From NCBI RefSeq assembly GCF_003672135.1, contig NC_039514.1, forward strand, positions 5,318,432 through 5,382,431: a stretch of DNA of 64,000 nucleotides, read 5' to 3'. This document shows, piece by piece, positions 1-11,247 of this stretch. The stretch comes from Ooceraea biroi. Lineage: Eukaryota > Arthropoda > Insecta > Hymenoptera > Formicidae. Position 1 is the stretch's first letter; each line of letters begins with the position of its first letter. A program made the position numbers and the translations under genes. A model generated the notes under the pieces. The model was not told the origin of the DNA, did not search any database, and saw nothing but the letters and a program-made list of their open reading frames with translations.

Positions 1-4
1 TCGC

Positions 5-2133
5 TTGGTCAGCGCGGAGAGGGAGGAGGAGGAGTGGCGCCGGGAAAAGGCGTTCCGCTCCTCCCTCCCCCCAGGCGCTTTAGAGCGCGGAGCGCGCCCG
101 GATAGGTCGCGGGTGGAGGAGGAACGGGTGGAGGCGTTGACCCTTCACCCCTCCATCGACCTTGCCACGTCCATACTGGAGAGGATGGATGTGGTGGAGA
201 GGGTCGCCGCGACCTCGGGGAACCTCAAAGGGGGCTACATCAAGGCCCTCCGAGAGGTCTCCATAGAGGTGCGGGCGGCCCTCTCTACCCTTAGGACGAG
301 GGAGGCCGACGGGGGATCCGAGGAGAACAGGATCCTCCGTCAGGAGATGGACTCCCTGCGGTCGCAGGTGGAGGAGCTGCGGAGCCTCCTCCGAGACCTA
401 GGAGGAGGGCTCAGCTCTGCCCCCCACAGGCTGAACAAGCGGCGGACGAGACGCAGTTCCGTCCTCCGGCCCGGCCGCCGACACCAGTCGGCAGACGGCC
501 GGAAATGAGACGGGAGAGTGGGCGCGACCGCTCCCGCGACCGCTCCCCCCTGGTGCAGAGGCGAGCAGAGGGGACGCAGTCCCCCATGCCTGCGACTCGA
601 CACGAGGAGGCACAGTCGGGCCTCGAGGAGCGCCTATTTGCGCGCCTCGAGGCACTTTTGGTGGCGAGGCTGGGCCCAGCCCCACAAGGGGGTGGAATAC
701 CCAGCCCCCCCAAAACGATGGCGCCCTACCGCCCCCTACCGCCTATAGCCACCGTGGTGGCTAGCGGTAGCGGGACGCGAGCAAACCCCCCCAGGAAGGG
801 GAAGGGAACGGCGGCGAAGGGCAAGCGGGCGGGGACGACCATCCCCCTGCCCTGTACCCCATCCCCCTCCCCTCGATGACCTGCGCAACCGGAGCTGCCG
901 GACGAGGCTCCTCCCCCGGTAGAGAGGGAGGAGAGTGGTCGCAGGTCGTCGGGCGCAAGGCGGCGCAGGTGGCCCGGAAGAAGGCGCGTGCAGCGGCCCA
1001 ACCGACCCCCACAGGCGGCGGGTCCCAAACACGCCCAAGGGGCACAGGGACCCAGCCGCAGGGGTGAGGGGGCAAAAAAGGGGAAACTCCTTCCCCCCTT
1101 CAACCCCCAGCGAAGGCGCCCGCAAAGGCGCCCGCGAAAGCGCGGAAGCCTCCGGGGTCGGCAGCCATCGTGCTGAACGGCCCCAAGGAGGAAATAACGG
1201 CGGCGCTCTCGAGGATGAAGTCCGCAATTAAATTGGCGGACGTCGGAATCGAGAGCGTCCGCATCAAAAGGGCCATCACGGGGGCCACCATCGTCGAGGT
1301 CCCCGGCCCGGAGGCGCAATGGAAGGCGGATGCCCTGTCGGGCCGTATCACAACGGCCCTACAGGACATGAAAGTCACCGTAGCCCGCCCCATAAAAAAG
1401 GCGGAGCTGCGTGTGAAGGGCCTGGAGGACTCCTTTACCCTTACGGAGGTAAGGGAGTCCTTGGCGCGAGTAGGCGGCTGCCCTCCGGAAGCGATCGATC
1501 TGGGCCCCATTAAAACGGGCCCAGATGGCATGGGGGTGGTCTGGGCCCGCTGCCTTGCGGCCGCTACACACAAAGCGGCGGCCCTGGGCAGGGTCCAGAT
1601 AGGCTGGACACGCGTAGGGTGGCGCTGTTGGAACCACGCCCCCTCCAGTGCTACAAATGCCTGGAGGTGGGTCACGTCCGGCAGCGCTGCCCCAACGAGG
1701 CAGATCGCGGTGACCGGTGCTACAGACGTGGCGAACCCGGTCACCGCGCTCGTGATTGCCCCGCCAAGGCCCCCAATTGCCCACTATGTGCGGACTTGGG
1801 GCGGCCGACGGCGCACCGCCTAGGAGGCCCCTCCTGTGCCCGCAGCAAAAAGCGGGTCAAGAGGGGCGGACGGGCGGGCTGGGAAAGGAGGCGGCGCCTG
1901 ACAAAGCACCGCCTCCTCCACGACCACCCCTCCCTGCCGGAGCAGGAGAGGCGGTCACGGAGGATGCAGGGAGGCAACCAGCCCCCACCAACGAGGACAG
2001 TGGTCACGGGGGGAGTGCCGAGGAGGGGCACCCGGCACCTCCCCCCACCGATGGAAATGGAGAAGGGGCGGGAGTAAACCCGCCCCCACCGAAGGACGGG
2101 GAGACCCTGGAGGAGGTCGAAATGGTTGAGTAA
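5..2133 (+). pseudogene. Element A ORF1 (Gag-like nucleic-acid-binding protein), frameshifted
   Basis: ORF1 proteins of this clade bind element RNA, form particles and, in telomeric families, direct them to chromosome ends. The first reading block (5-508) is charged and contains a predicted coiled coil around residues 85-135 (ENRILRQEMDSLRSQVEELR). A frame change near 505 leads through a proline/arginine-rich linker. The block 1170-1620 is the conserved region before the knuckles (KADAL, RPIKKAELRV, VVWARC). After another frame change near 1620 come CCHC knuckles: CYKCLEVGHVRQRC, then a degenerate CYRRGEPGHRARDC with Arg for the second Cys, then a third C-x2-C-x8-H-x5-C. The frame ends at TAA 2131-2133, overlapping ORF2. 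At least two frameshifts make it non-functional. Confidence 0.8.
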
Positions 2134-5100
2134 CAAAACGACCCAGCACCTCCTCCAGGCAAACCTGAACCACGCACGACAGGCGCAAGATTTGTTCGTC
2201 CACAGCCTGTCGGGGCGTGGTTCCGGGCTGGGGATCGCGTCGGAGCCCTATCGAGTGCCCAGGGAACATCCCAATTGGGCAAGCGATAGAGGGGGCTCCG
2301 TCGCGATCCACAGGTCTCCCATCGGCGGGTCCCCTCCCATGACCACATTGGAGTCTGGGAGGGGATATGTGGCCGTCGAATTCGCTGGCATCGCCGTGGT
2401 TGGCTGCTATGTATCGCCTAACTGGGGTCTCGCCCAATTTGGCGGATTCCTGGCGGAGGTGGGGGGCTGCGTTGGACGCTGCGCCCCCCGCCCCGTCCTG
2501 GTCGCGGGGGACTTCAACGCAAAGTCACGCGTTTGGGGTTCCCCGCGATCACACGCCAGGGGCGAAACCCTGGTAGACTGGGCGGCCTCTCTGGGCCTGT
2601 GTATACTGAACACAGGCTCAGAGGGTACCTGCGTGCGGCAAAGGGGGGAGTCAATTGTGGATTTGACTCTCGCTTCCCCCCCAGCCGCGCGCATGGTATC
2701 GGGGTGGAGAGTGGAGACGGGGTCGGAGACGTTGTCCGACCATGCGTACGTCTCCATGACCCTGTGTCTCCACCCCAAGGGACGGCACCCACCCAGGGCC
2801 GCCCAGGCAGCCGACCACGACGATGGCAGCGAAGGAAGTTGGACGGGGACAGGCTGATCGCCAGTCTCCTCGCGGCAACGTGGGCCGAACATGGGCCCAC
2901 GGATGATGTGGAGGAGGAGGCCGTCTGGCTGCGGGACATAATGACGGACGCGTGTGACGTGTCCATGCCCCGAGCCGGAGGGCCTCCTAACCGGCGGGCG
3001 GCGTACTGGTGGACGGAGGAGATCGCCGAATTACGGCGAGCCTCCGTCCACGCCAGAAGGCGCTTCCTGCGCGCCCGCCGGCCAGGGAATGCCACGAGGA
3101 TAGACGACGCCTATGGAGTCTACCGCCAAAAGCAGGACTCCATGAGGCGGGCGATCGCCACTTCCAAGGAGGGGGCCTGGGAGGAATTCCTCCGGGGAGT
3201 AGACGGGGACCCCTGAGGGCGCCCATACAAGATGGTCACAGGCAAACTTCGCCCGTGGGCGCCCCCCATTACGGAGTCCCTGTCTCCCCAAGAGCGGGAG
3301 AGGGTCATAGATGCCCTCTTTCCGCCAGGAGAGGGCGTCGACCCTCTGGCACCTCGGCAGTTTGTTGACGCCGAGATGCCCGAGGTCTCCCTGGAGGAGA
3401 TTGCCCGGGCCCGGAAGCGCCTAGGAGGCAATAAGGCCCCCGGCCCTGACGGGATTCCGGGCAATGCGTGGGCCCAGGCCTTGGAGGTCCCTGTACCTGA
3501 GGCAGGTCTTCACGAGCTGCCCCAGGCAGGGTAGGTTCCCCCCATCCTGGAAGAAGGCCAAGCTGGTCCTTCTTTCTAAAACCGGGAAGCCCGCAGGATC
3601 GCCTTCGGCGTTCCGACCGGTGTGCTTGCTGGACGAGGTGGGGAAAATGTTCGAGAGAGTGGTGGTTTCCCGCCTCGTCCAGCACATGTCCCGGAAGTGT
3701 CCGGGACTATGTGAGGGGCAGTACGGATTCCGTGAGGGCCGTTCAACGGTGGACGCCATCAAGGACGTTCGGGCCCTCACGGAGGCAGTTACCGCGGCTG
3801 GGGAGGGAGTGTCGGTGGCGGTGTCTTTAGACATCGCCAACGCCTTTAACTCCCTCAGTTGGCCGGCCGTGGTGGAGGCGCTGGAGTATCAGCGCCTCCC
3901 TGCCTATCTCGAGGCGACGGTCCTGGACTACTTCCGGGACCGTCGGCTGGTGTACACCGGTCGGAGCGGCGAAGAGATCATCAGATCTCAGTCGCGCGGT
4001 GTCCCACAGGGGTCGGTAGTTGGGCCGACCGTGTGGGACATCGCATTCGACAAGATCCTGCGGGCTCCCCTGCCCCCACGCTGCCAATGCTTTGCATACG
4101 CCGATGACGTGCTGTTGGTGGCGTGGGGGCCAGGATAGGGGGATGCGGTGAGAGCCGCGGAGGATGGAGTGGCCTGCGTGGCCCGAGCTGTGCGCGCCCT
4201 AGGGCTGGAAGTGGCGCCCCACAGGTCCGAGGCCGTCTTTTTTCACAACGGCCTCCGTGGGGCCCCACCTCCAGCACAAGTGATGGTGGGGAACGTGCCC
4301 GTCCCAGTGGGGCCAAAGATAAAGTATCTGGGCCTCACACTGGATGGCCAGTGGTCGTTCGAGGACCACTTTGTGGAATTGGCCCCCAGATTGGAGCGTG
4401 GGGCGGCAGCCATAAGTCGTCTCATGCCCAATCTCGAGGGCCCACAAGTGATGGCTCGTCGCCTCTATGCGGGGGCGGTCCGATCGGTGCCCCTTTACGG
4501 GGCACCGGTGTGGGCGAGCGACCTGGAGGCCACCCGCCGCGCCAAGTTAGTGGTGCGCCGCTTCGAGCGGAGGGTGGCAACCAGAGTCGCTCGCCTTTAC
4601 CGGACCGTCTCCCATAGGGCGGCGACGGCTCTCGCGGGGCTGGCCCCCATTGCCCTCCTGGCGTCCGCGTACGCAGACGCGTACGAGCGGGCGCGGAGGG
4701 CAAAGGATCAGGGGGTTCGGCTGACCGCGAGAGCCAAGGAGGTCCTCGGGCGACAGGCTCGGCAAACGGCGCTGCAAGCATGGCAGCGCCAACTCTCCGA
4801 TCCAAATGACACATCGGGTCGGAGAGTAGCCGAGGCCATCCACCCCTGTCTGGCGAAGTAGCTGGACAGGAGATGGGGCGGAATCACGTTCCGGATGAGC
4901 CAGGTACTCACCGGACATGGTTGTTTCGGTGAGTACCTGTGCAGGATAGGGCGCGAGCCCTGGCCACACTGCCACCACTGTTGCGCAGACCAGAACACGG
5001 CGCAGCACACGCTGGAACATTGTCCAGCGTGGGCGGACGAGCGCCGTGTCCTGGTCCATCATATTGGACGGGACCTCTCGCTGCCGGCGGTCATGAGTTC

Positions 5101-5197
5101 GATCACCGAGAGCGAGAGGTCATGGAAGGAGGCGGCCGAACGCCTTCGGGAACCCGAGCGTCCCGGAGGATTGCGGCGCCGCGGGGGAAGGGGGTGA
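2126..5197 (+). pseudogene. Element A ORF2 (APE endonuclease + reverse transcriptase), broken
   Basis: ORF2 would nick the target DNA and reverse-transcribe element RNA from the nick. The endonuclease occupies about 2126-2800: an N-terminal QANLNHARQAQDL, an EPY motif, GDFNAKSRVWGS and SDHAYVSM. A frameshift near 2850 leads to a linker with a stop at 3214-3216 and another frame change near 3480. The RT spans 3464-4900, with GFREGRSTVDAI, SLDIANAFNSL, RGVPQGSVVGP and catalytic FAYADDV near 4095. Stops follow at 4136-4138 and 4858-4860. The C-terminal knuckle CHHCCADQNTAQHTLEHC lies near 4970-5025. ORF2 overlaps the end of ORF1 in another frame and has no obvious ATG there, as in C. Confidence 0.85.
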
Positions 5198-5837
5198 CCG
5201 TTGTCTCGGACAACGGCCCCCCGGGGAGGGGACCTGGTTGGGCGACAGGGTGCCTTTATCGAAGCACCCTAGGGGGTGAGACTGTGGGGACCGCAGTTGA
5301 ACCCCCCCTCGTGTCGGCGGGGCATTTGCCCGGACGCGGGGGGTCGCTCAACCAGGTCGGCGCGTTCGGATGCGTTCGCGTACAACGGGTCATGGGCGGA
5401 GGCAGAGGGCCGGCGGGGTATTTGCCCGGGCACTTGCCCGGGTTTCCATCGTCGCGGGGCCCCTCTCCGAGGGTCCCTGCGTCCTCCGCACATGACGTGG
5501 GGAAGGAAGGGCGGGTGTTGAGTTGGGATCCTCAACACCTGTCCAAAAAACCACTCCCCCTATGGTGGGTGGTCTCCTTGGAGCGATGGTGTGCCTCGCT
5601 CCTCGGAGGGGGACGGGCCTGCTATTAGCGGGCAGCGTTGGCTGTGGCACTGAGGCCGTCATACCAGGTGGAGAGGGGCCCGGAAGAATGCTGGCGGCGT
5701 GCCCGGGTCTCACGTCTGACACCAGGGCTGGCATACGAAGGGTGGTTTAGTGAGTAAGAGTCTCACACTCCCCTCGCTCCCCCGCCCAAGGGGTAGCGAG
5801 GGGGCCCATGACGGGTTCTCCTCCTTTAAAAAAAAAA
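5198..5837 (+). other. Element A 3' UTR with stem-loops
   Basis: This is the GC-rich untranslated tail between the ORF2 stop and the A-run. It contains a 7-bp stem-loop (5247-5253 with 5264-5270, AGGGTGC/GCACCCT), two copies of a GGGGCATTTGCCC-type hairpin (5315-5334 and 5411-5432) and a 9-bp hairpin at 5514-5539 (GGTGTTGAG/CTCAACACC). The same order of structures is found in the 3' UTR of element C. In this clade the RT recognises 3' UTR RNA structure, so these are candidate recognition elements; that role is inferred. Confidence 0.55.
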
Positions 5838-5846
5838 GGTTAGGTT
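5838..5846 (+). repeat. Telomere-type repeat stub between A and D
   Basis: GGTTAGGTT (TTAGG repeat) lies directly after the A-run of element A and directly before the first base of the next element. It could be a remnant of telomeric target DNA or repeats templated at the 3' end of the element. Confidence 0.7.
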
Positions 5847-6690
5847 GGAGTCTGGTCGAGTGTCTTGAGGAGTAAGGACGTGCTTTCGTGCCGCTCCGTG
5901 CCTTCAGGCTTATTCGGGTGTTCTTTTACCATTTGCAGTCTTAATATTGTGAGTTTCTTATAGTTTCGCACGTGCTCTTCCCGAATCTCGTGGAGTTTTG
6001 CAGGAATTCCGGCGGATTTCCGAGATATTCGTGGATTTTTTGTTGAGATGTTCGCGGCGGCCATCTTAGGTTAGCTTGCTCGACACCGCGGTCGGATATC
6101 CCGCGTTTTCGGGTATCGCGAGTGTTTTTCGTGTGCGCGACGTGACTTTTCGGCTTTCCTGACGGCTTTGGGACACTCCGGTGCCCAAGAGACATTCCAG
6201 GAAGTCGTTTTTCCTGTGGACGTTCGTGCCATGCTGTCTCGTGACAATTAACGGTTACTCGCCACATCGTTGCTTTCCCGGATAATTCCGCGTGTTTGGA
6301 CGGTTCCGGGAGTGTTGTGACGTATTTGTCGGGATTGTTGGATGTGCACCTCGCCGTCTTCGCCGGGATTTCGCGTGGTTTCACATTACTTTGGCTTGCG
6401 GCGGTCGCCGGGTTTTGGCGGGCATCGGGCGTTCGGCGGAAAGCAGCCGGCCATTTTGTAAGGTAGGACTTGAAGCTTTCGTATTGTTTCAAAGAGTTCG
6501 TATTGTTGCGTTTGTCCAGATTTGGATAAGATCGAATTCTGGTCTAGGGATTTTTCCCTAGATTAGTGTTTTTGCGTTTTTTGTCGGTTATCCGTATTAT
6601 TTTTCGGGTTTTTAAGTCAGTCGTGTATTTTTCTCGGCCGAGAGAATTTTTCCAAAGTCTAGTAACCTTGGATTTTGGCGCGGTTTAGTC
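5847..6690 (+). other. Probable 5' region of element D, non-coding
   Basis: This is an intermediate-GC, T/G-rich stretch without a convincing gene. It holds the hairpin CTAGGGATTTTTCCCTAG at 6544-6561. A related hairpin recurs downstream of the P insertion at 10989-11012, so both pieces may be repeated parts of one long 5' UTR. The open frames here look accidental. Confidence 0.4.
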
Positions 6691-6830
6691 ACAGTATAAG
6701 TATATACAGTAGCGACAGTGCTAGCAAATCAGCGAATTGATTTCCTTCTGCGCATGCGTTGGCTGCACAGCTAATAATATGGCGGACTGTCATACATGTG
6801 TTCATACATTATTGATATTACATTGACAAC

Positions 6831-9800
6831 ATGAGTGCAAGGGGTGGCAATTCTTGTGCGTTTGCTTCATGTAAAAATAGTAGCAGAGAAACAAAACTTA
6901 TAAGCTTTTTCCGATTTCCAAAGAATGAAAAGTACGTTAAGGTTACGCTACAAATCATCCCAGATAACAAGGTGACGTCTTAATGACGTCTAATAACGTC
7001 TTAATAACGTCATTTGACGTCACCTTGCTACTTGGGATGAATCACAAAATATATACATAATAATATTTAGAGATCTTAAGAGCTTTTAAATAATTAGTTG
7101 TAATTATTGTGGTTCTTCATTATATTCTTCATTATGTTCTTCATTATATTCTTAGTATGAGATATATGAAATTCTGCACTTCTTTAATTATATGAATAAG
7201 TATGAATAAAAACCGTTTTAGAAGTAAGCTTTGGGTAGAAGTTTGTGGACGTCAGGATTTAATAAACAAAACATCTGAGCAACTATATAAAAACTATCGT
7301 GCTATGCTTTGCATTTTTCACAAGAAATGTTCTTGAATGATCTACGAAACCGGCTTCAATCAAATGCTGTTCCTGTAAGAGAGCATAATATACAAAAACA
7401 GGAAGCTACTTCAAGCAATGCAATACCTCAATCAAATTATCAAGAACCATTAGAAGTAGGCAAGTTAGTGAATAAAGCGTTACTAGTATCATTATTATTG
7501 TATAATATTTTCTCTTTACATCCTTTCTCTCCTCCCCCCGCTTCACACACACACCCCTTTCTTACCTATATTTATTCCAATCGTTATCATTTATGGTATA
7601 AAAAGTAATTTTACGTTTGTTTTAATGTGTTTTTGAAAGGTTCAGACATTCCCTTGCTGGATTATTTAGAAGCTAGCACTTCAAGTTATGTTGCAAATAC
7701 AGAAATACAAAACGAAAGAGGTAAATTGTATTAAATAGAAAGTATGATCATGAACTTGCATACAATGTTATATTTATTTGCAAATGCAAAATTAACAATG
7801 ATTGCAGAGAGTCAGGAAACACAAACAGATTTAACTCTATGAAGAAATTCACCTCGGAAACAATTATTAAAGAGAAGAATTGTAATACTGCAAAGTAAAA
7901 TTTACAGATTGCAGAAAAAAGAAATAAACAAGAATAAGGTTGAGATGGAGAACTCTTCCATTGAACATTACTTTAATTTAACAGATCACTTTCTGCCACC
8001 ATCTGTTGCAAAATTTGTTAAAAATCAAGCTCTTCTACATCAGCAATCGAAAAAAGGTAGAAAATATACCGCAGAGTATAAAGAATTCTGTTTGAACATA
8101 TACTTTTGCAATGCTAAATGCTATGATTTATTGAGCGAAACATTTTACTTACCAACGAAACGAACCTTACAACGCATGATAAGTAATTTTAAAATTGTAC
8201 CGGGCCTGCATGACTTTCTATTTGATGCGTTACGGAAGAAAATAAGCACATTTGTAGTTTCCTCCGACATATATTGCATTTTATGCATTGATGAAGCATC
8301 ATTGAAAGCAAGTTTATTTTACAATATCAATAGAGATGAAGTAATAGGATTTGAAGATGTCGGAAATGGCAAGTCTTTCTCTCCTGCATGCAATGTTGCT
8401 GTATTAATGATTAGAGGCATGTGTAGATCATGGAAGCAACCTTTAGGCTATTATTTCCTACACTCTACATTTCCAGCTGATCAACTTAAACTTATAATCA
8501 CTGAGGCAATTAGTAAGTTGCAAGGAATTGGATTGAAAGTAGTTGCGCTAATTACAGATATGGGTAGTAACTTCATACAAACGGCAAAGCTGTTAAAGGT
8601 TACTACAGAGTCTCCATATTTTATTATTAACAATAAACACATTGCTTATTTTTTTGATCCTCCACATCTACAAAAAGCTTGTAGAAATAATTTTTTAAAT
8701 AACGTAATAGTTGCAAATGGCAGACAAATATCTTGGACTCACATAGAACAACTGTATGCAATAGACAGTAAAAAAGAAAATCGATTGGCACCAAAACTCA
8801 CTGATTCACATATGCGACCTACTAATTTCGAATGCATGAAAGTTCGGTATGCCGTACAAGTTTTAAGTGCATCTGTGGCTTCAGCTTTAAAAACACTTGT
8901 AACGCTAGATCTTTTACCAACCGCTGCACTTGCTACAAGTGAATTTATTGAAATTATGGACAATGTGTTTGATATGTTTAATTCATCCAGTGTAAATAGT
9001 AAAAAACAACATAAAAGAGCTTTTACCTGTTCAAAATCTCAAGAAGCTTTTTTGTTATCAGTAAAAACGTATTTATCTAATATAAAAATATATAATAAAG
9101 CAAATAAAGATATTACTGGTAAAGTAAAAGCTTTTGACAAGTGGATTCACAATATTAACAGTTTGTTTCATTTATGGTCTTATTTGAAAGAAAACGCTTC
9201 AGATATTAAATTTCTACTTATACAGAGATTTAATCAAAATCCAATAGAAAATTTATTTGGAAGAATAAGGTCTTTAAACGGTAACGCGCACAACCCAACG
9301 CCAATATAATTTTATTTTACATTTAGGAAGGTTTTTTCAATGAACAATTGTAATGTTGCAAAGGGAAATTGTGCCGAGGACTATGATGACATATTAACTG
9401 CATTGAAAAACTATACAGAAAAAAATCCTGTTATCCAACACGAAATACAGGAACAAAATTCAATCTTACTAGATACTCATGATTATCGTATCATGGATGT
9501 GACAGAACAAAATGCCTTTCGATTTATTTGTGGTTATCTTATGCGTAAATGTATTGATAAACATTCTTGTGATGTTTGCTTAACGTATGCAAAACAATAT
9601 ATTGATTTAGACAGTACATCAATTTATTGTTTTCTTCGAGCATATAACTCTACTGAAGAAAATCTCTATGGTAGTTTATTTATGCCAAACGACGAATTTC
9701 TTGCATATATAAAACAGTTAGAATATTGTTTCTTTAACAATATTAAAGAGTTAATGGTACAACAAACTATTATACATAAGTTAATATCTATTTGCAGTAA

Positions 9801-9840
9801 TATTGAATTTAGTCATCCTTGTTCACAATTTCCATTATAG
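6831..9840 (+). pseudogene. P-element transposase (THAP domain), multi-exon, disrupted
   Basis: The transposase would bind the element ends and cut and paste the element. Exon 1 starts at ATG 6831 and encodes CAFASCKNSSRETK and SFFRFPKN, the start of a C2CH THAP zinc finger. A donor at 6932 (GTACGT) joins an acceptor at 7221 in the same phase, giving LWVEVCGRQDL and the final C-x2-H. A one-base frame change follows within about ten codons (around 7311-7320). A coiled-coil exon around 7806-7950 has an in-frame TGA. The body (7909-9309) has FDPPHLQKACRNN and NPIENLFGRIR, both characteristic of P transposases. TAA at 9307-9309 breaks the frame, which resumes to 9840 with FRFICGYLMRKC. Exon borders are inferred. 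Confidence 0.85.
6955..7040. repeat. 86-bp palindrome in the first P intron, rich in GACGTC
   Basis: The ends are inverted copies (TCATCCCAG.. with ..CTTGGGATGA). The middle carries TGACGTC four or five times in direct and inverted order. It sits wholly inside the proposed first intron of the P transposase, and may be a tiny MITE or a hairpin. Confidence 0.6.
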
Positions 9841-10893
9841 AATTTAATTAAATTATATTGTAGAGTCAGGTTATTTTATACTTTGAAATTTATAAACAGA
9901 ACATTTAAATCGCAAGCAGGTCACAAAAAAATGATAATTTTAAACCACAATTAAATATGTCTTACTATTTATTTCATATATTTGCTCTTGCAATTTATTA
10001 TTTTTATTATAAATGTTCTGTTTTTGTTATGTTCTCTATATTACATGTATATGTTCTGTTATATAAATATATATATATCTCTCTTATTTATCCTATTTTT
10101 CTTATTATTGCAATCTCTAACAGCCTATCTCTAACAACCTATGATGCCTATCATACTTTTTTTACTTTACTTTCTGTTAATTCATAACTTTAATTTAATT
10201 AACTTTAATTTCTGTTAATTCATTTGCTTGTTTGTTGGGTTTAACTGGTATTAACTCCTAACACCACAGCCTACACTTAATTACTCCAAGGTGAAAATAA
10301 CATGCACCACTGGTTACACCACTGGTTATTAATTGCAATTCTTATTAATTAGTAATAGTTTATTTAATATTATTTTAGGATAGCACTTCTTGATATTTCC
10401 AAAGATGTGTTTCATTAACAAAAACACAGTTATAACTATTGCTACACAATGCAAAAATCAATTCGTAATATGACTCCGGATAAAATATGTAAGTTATTTA
10501 TATGTTATAACATAAGTCATCATTATTTCAGATAATACTAATGAAATAATAATGGTTCCAATTTATTGAAATGAAATAATGTTTATTTAAATGTCATGCC
10601 ATCCTATACTATCAATAAACTGTTCTTTCTACCATCATGTTATAAATATTGTTTTATAATTTTATTCACATTCCTGAAATATGCTGATATTAAAACAAAC
10701 AATAAACCTGCATTATTCTACTTTATCTGATTTAAACATAAAAATTCCTTCGTGTGAGACACTACTGCGTTTCTTAATATCGTTCAAATTAAGCGCTCGC
10801 ACAGCCTTCAACATAGCTGATCATCACGTGACCGAATACGGCTACATCAAAGGAACCGACAGCTACTGTCGCTACTGTATGTAGTTATACTGT
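9841..10893 (+). other. P element 3' non-coding region and subterminal DNA
   Basis: This is strongly AT-rich sequence between the transposase stop and the right inverted repeat. Small open frames (for example 10681-10884) show no recognisable motif. Nothing else is seen. Confidence 0.5.
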
Positions 10894-10902
10894 GGTTTGG
10901 TC

Positions 10903-11247
10903 TTTTGAGTTTGTCTCGAGGACCAGTAGGTAGATTTCGAATCCTTTTTGTAGTATTGATCGGTCTTAAGTCGCGGTTAGTTTAGGAGGGCCTAGGAATT
11001 TTTCCCTAGGCCTAGTTATTTTCGGATTTTTGGCTTTTTCGGCTTTTGGAGTATCCGTAGCGTCGCTATGGCCCACGCCTACTATGATTAGGATCCCCTC
11101 CCGCCGGATAGCCCTTTTTCTGGCCTGCCTTCGGCGGAGGAGTCTAGCGCTGATGGCGCTCCTGTTGTTAATCCTCCTTGTGCAGGGTCCCCTGCTGCGG
11201 GGCCCAGCGATACGATCGACCTTACAGATGTCGCCCTTGATGACGAC
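10903..11247 (+). other. Element D 5' UTR next to ORF1
   Basis: This non-coding leader carries the hairpin GGCCTAGG-AATTTTT-CCCTAGGCC (10989-11012). An ATG at 11068 opens a seven-codon frame that stops at TAG 11089-11091. The same frame then stays open into ORF1, so ORF1 may once have begun at 11068, and this copy may have lost its original start. Confidence 0.5.

Larger units (their letters stand above)
1..5837 (+). mobile_element. Non-LTR retrotransposon A (SART/R1-like), 5' part outside window
   Basis: This is a non-LTR retrotransposon that would copy itself by target-primed reverse transcription. It has ORF1 with CCHC knuckles, then an overlapping ORF2 with endonuclease, reverse transcriptase and a terminal zinc knuckle, then a GC-rich 3' UTR ending in ten A residues (5828-5837). 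The A-run is followed directly by GGTTAGGTT. Domain order and the telomere-like 3' junction fit the R1 clade and its telomeric SART branch. Several stops and frameshifts show that this copy is dead. The 5' UTR and the start of ORF1 lie before the window. Confidence 0.85.
6691..10894 (+). mobile_element. P-type DNA transposon inserted in element D
   Basis: The ends are inverted repeats of about 30 bp: ACAGTATAAGTATATACAGT at the left matches the reverse complement of the right end with few mismatches. Flanks give an 8-9 bp duplication with one mismatch (GGTTTAGTC at 6682-6690, GGTTTGGTC at 10894-10902), as expected for P elements, which make 8-bp duplications. The inside encodes a THAP-domain transposase with P-specific motifs. 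The exact end could shift by one base. The gene has several lesions, so this copy is not autonomous. Confidence 0.85.

Noticed and set aside
398..1319. Long minus-strand open frames opposite ORF1 of A
   Set aside because: They are antisense shadows in GC-rich coding DNA, with arginine/proline-rich low-complexity translations and no motif. Similar antisense frames opposite B, C and ORF2 were left out for the same reason.
5941..6561. Frames at 5941-6492 (minus) and 6292-6561 (plus) as host genes
   Set aside because: No recognisable domain or start context was seen, and the position between two non-LTR elements suggests 5' UTR sequence.
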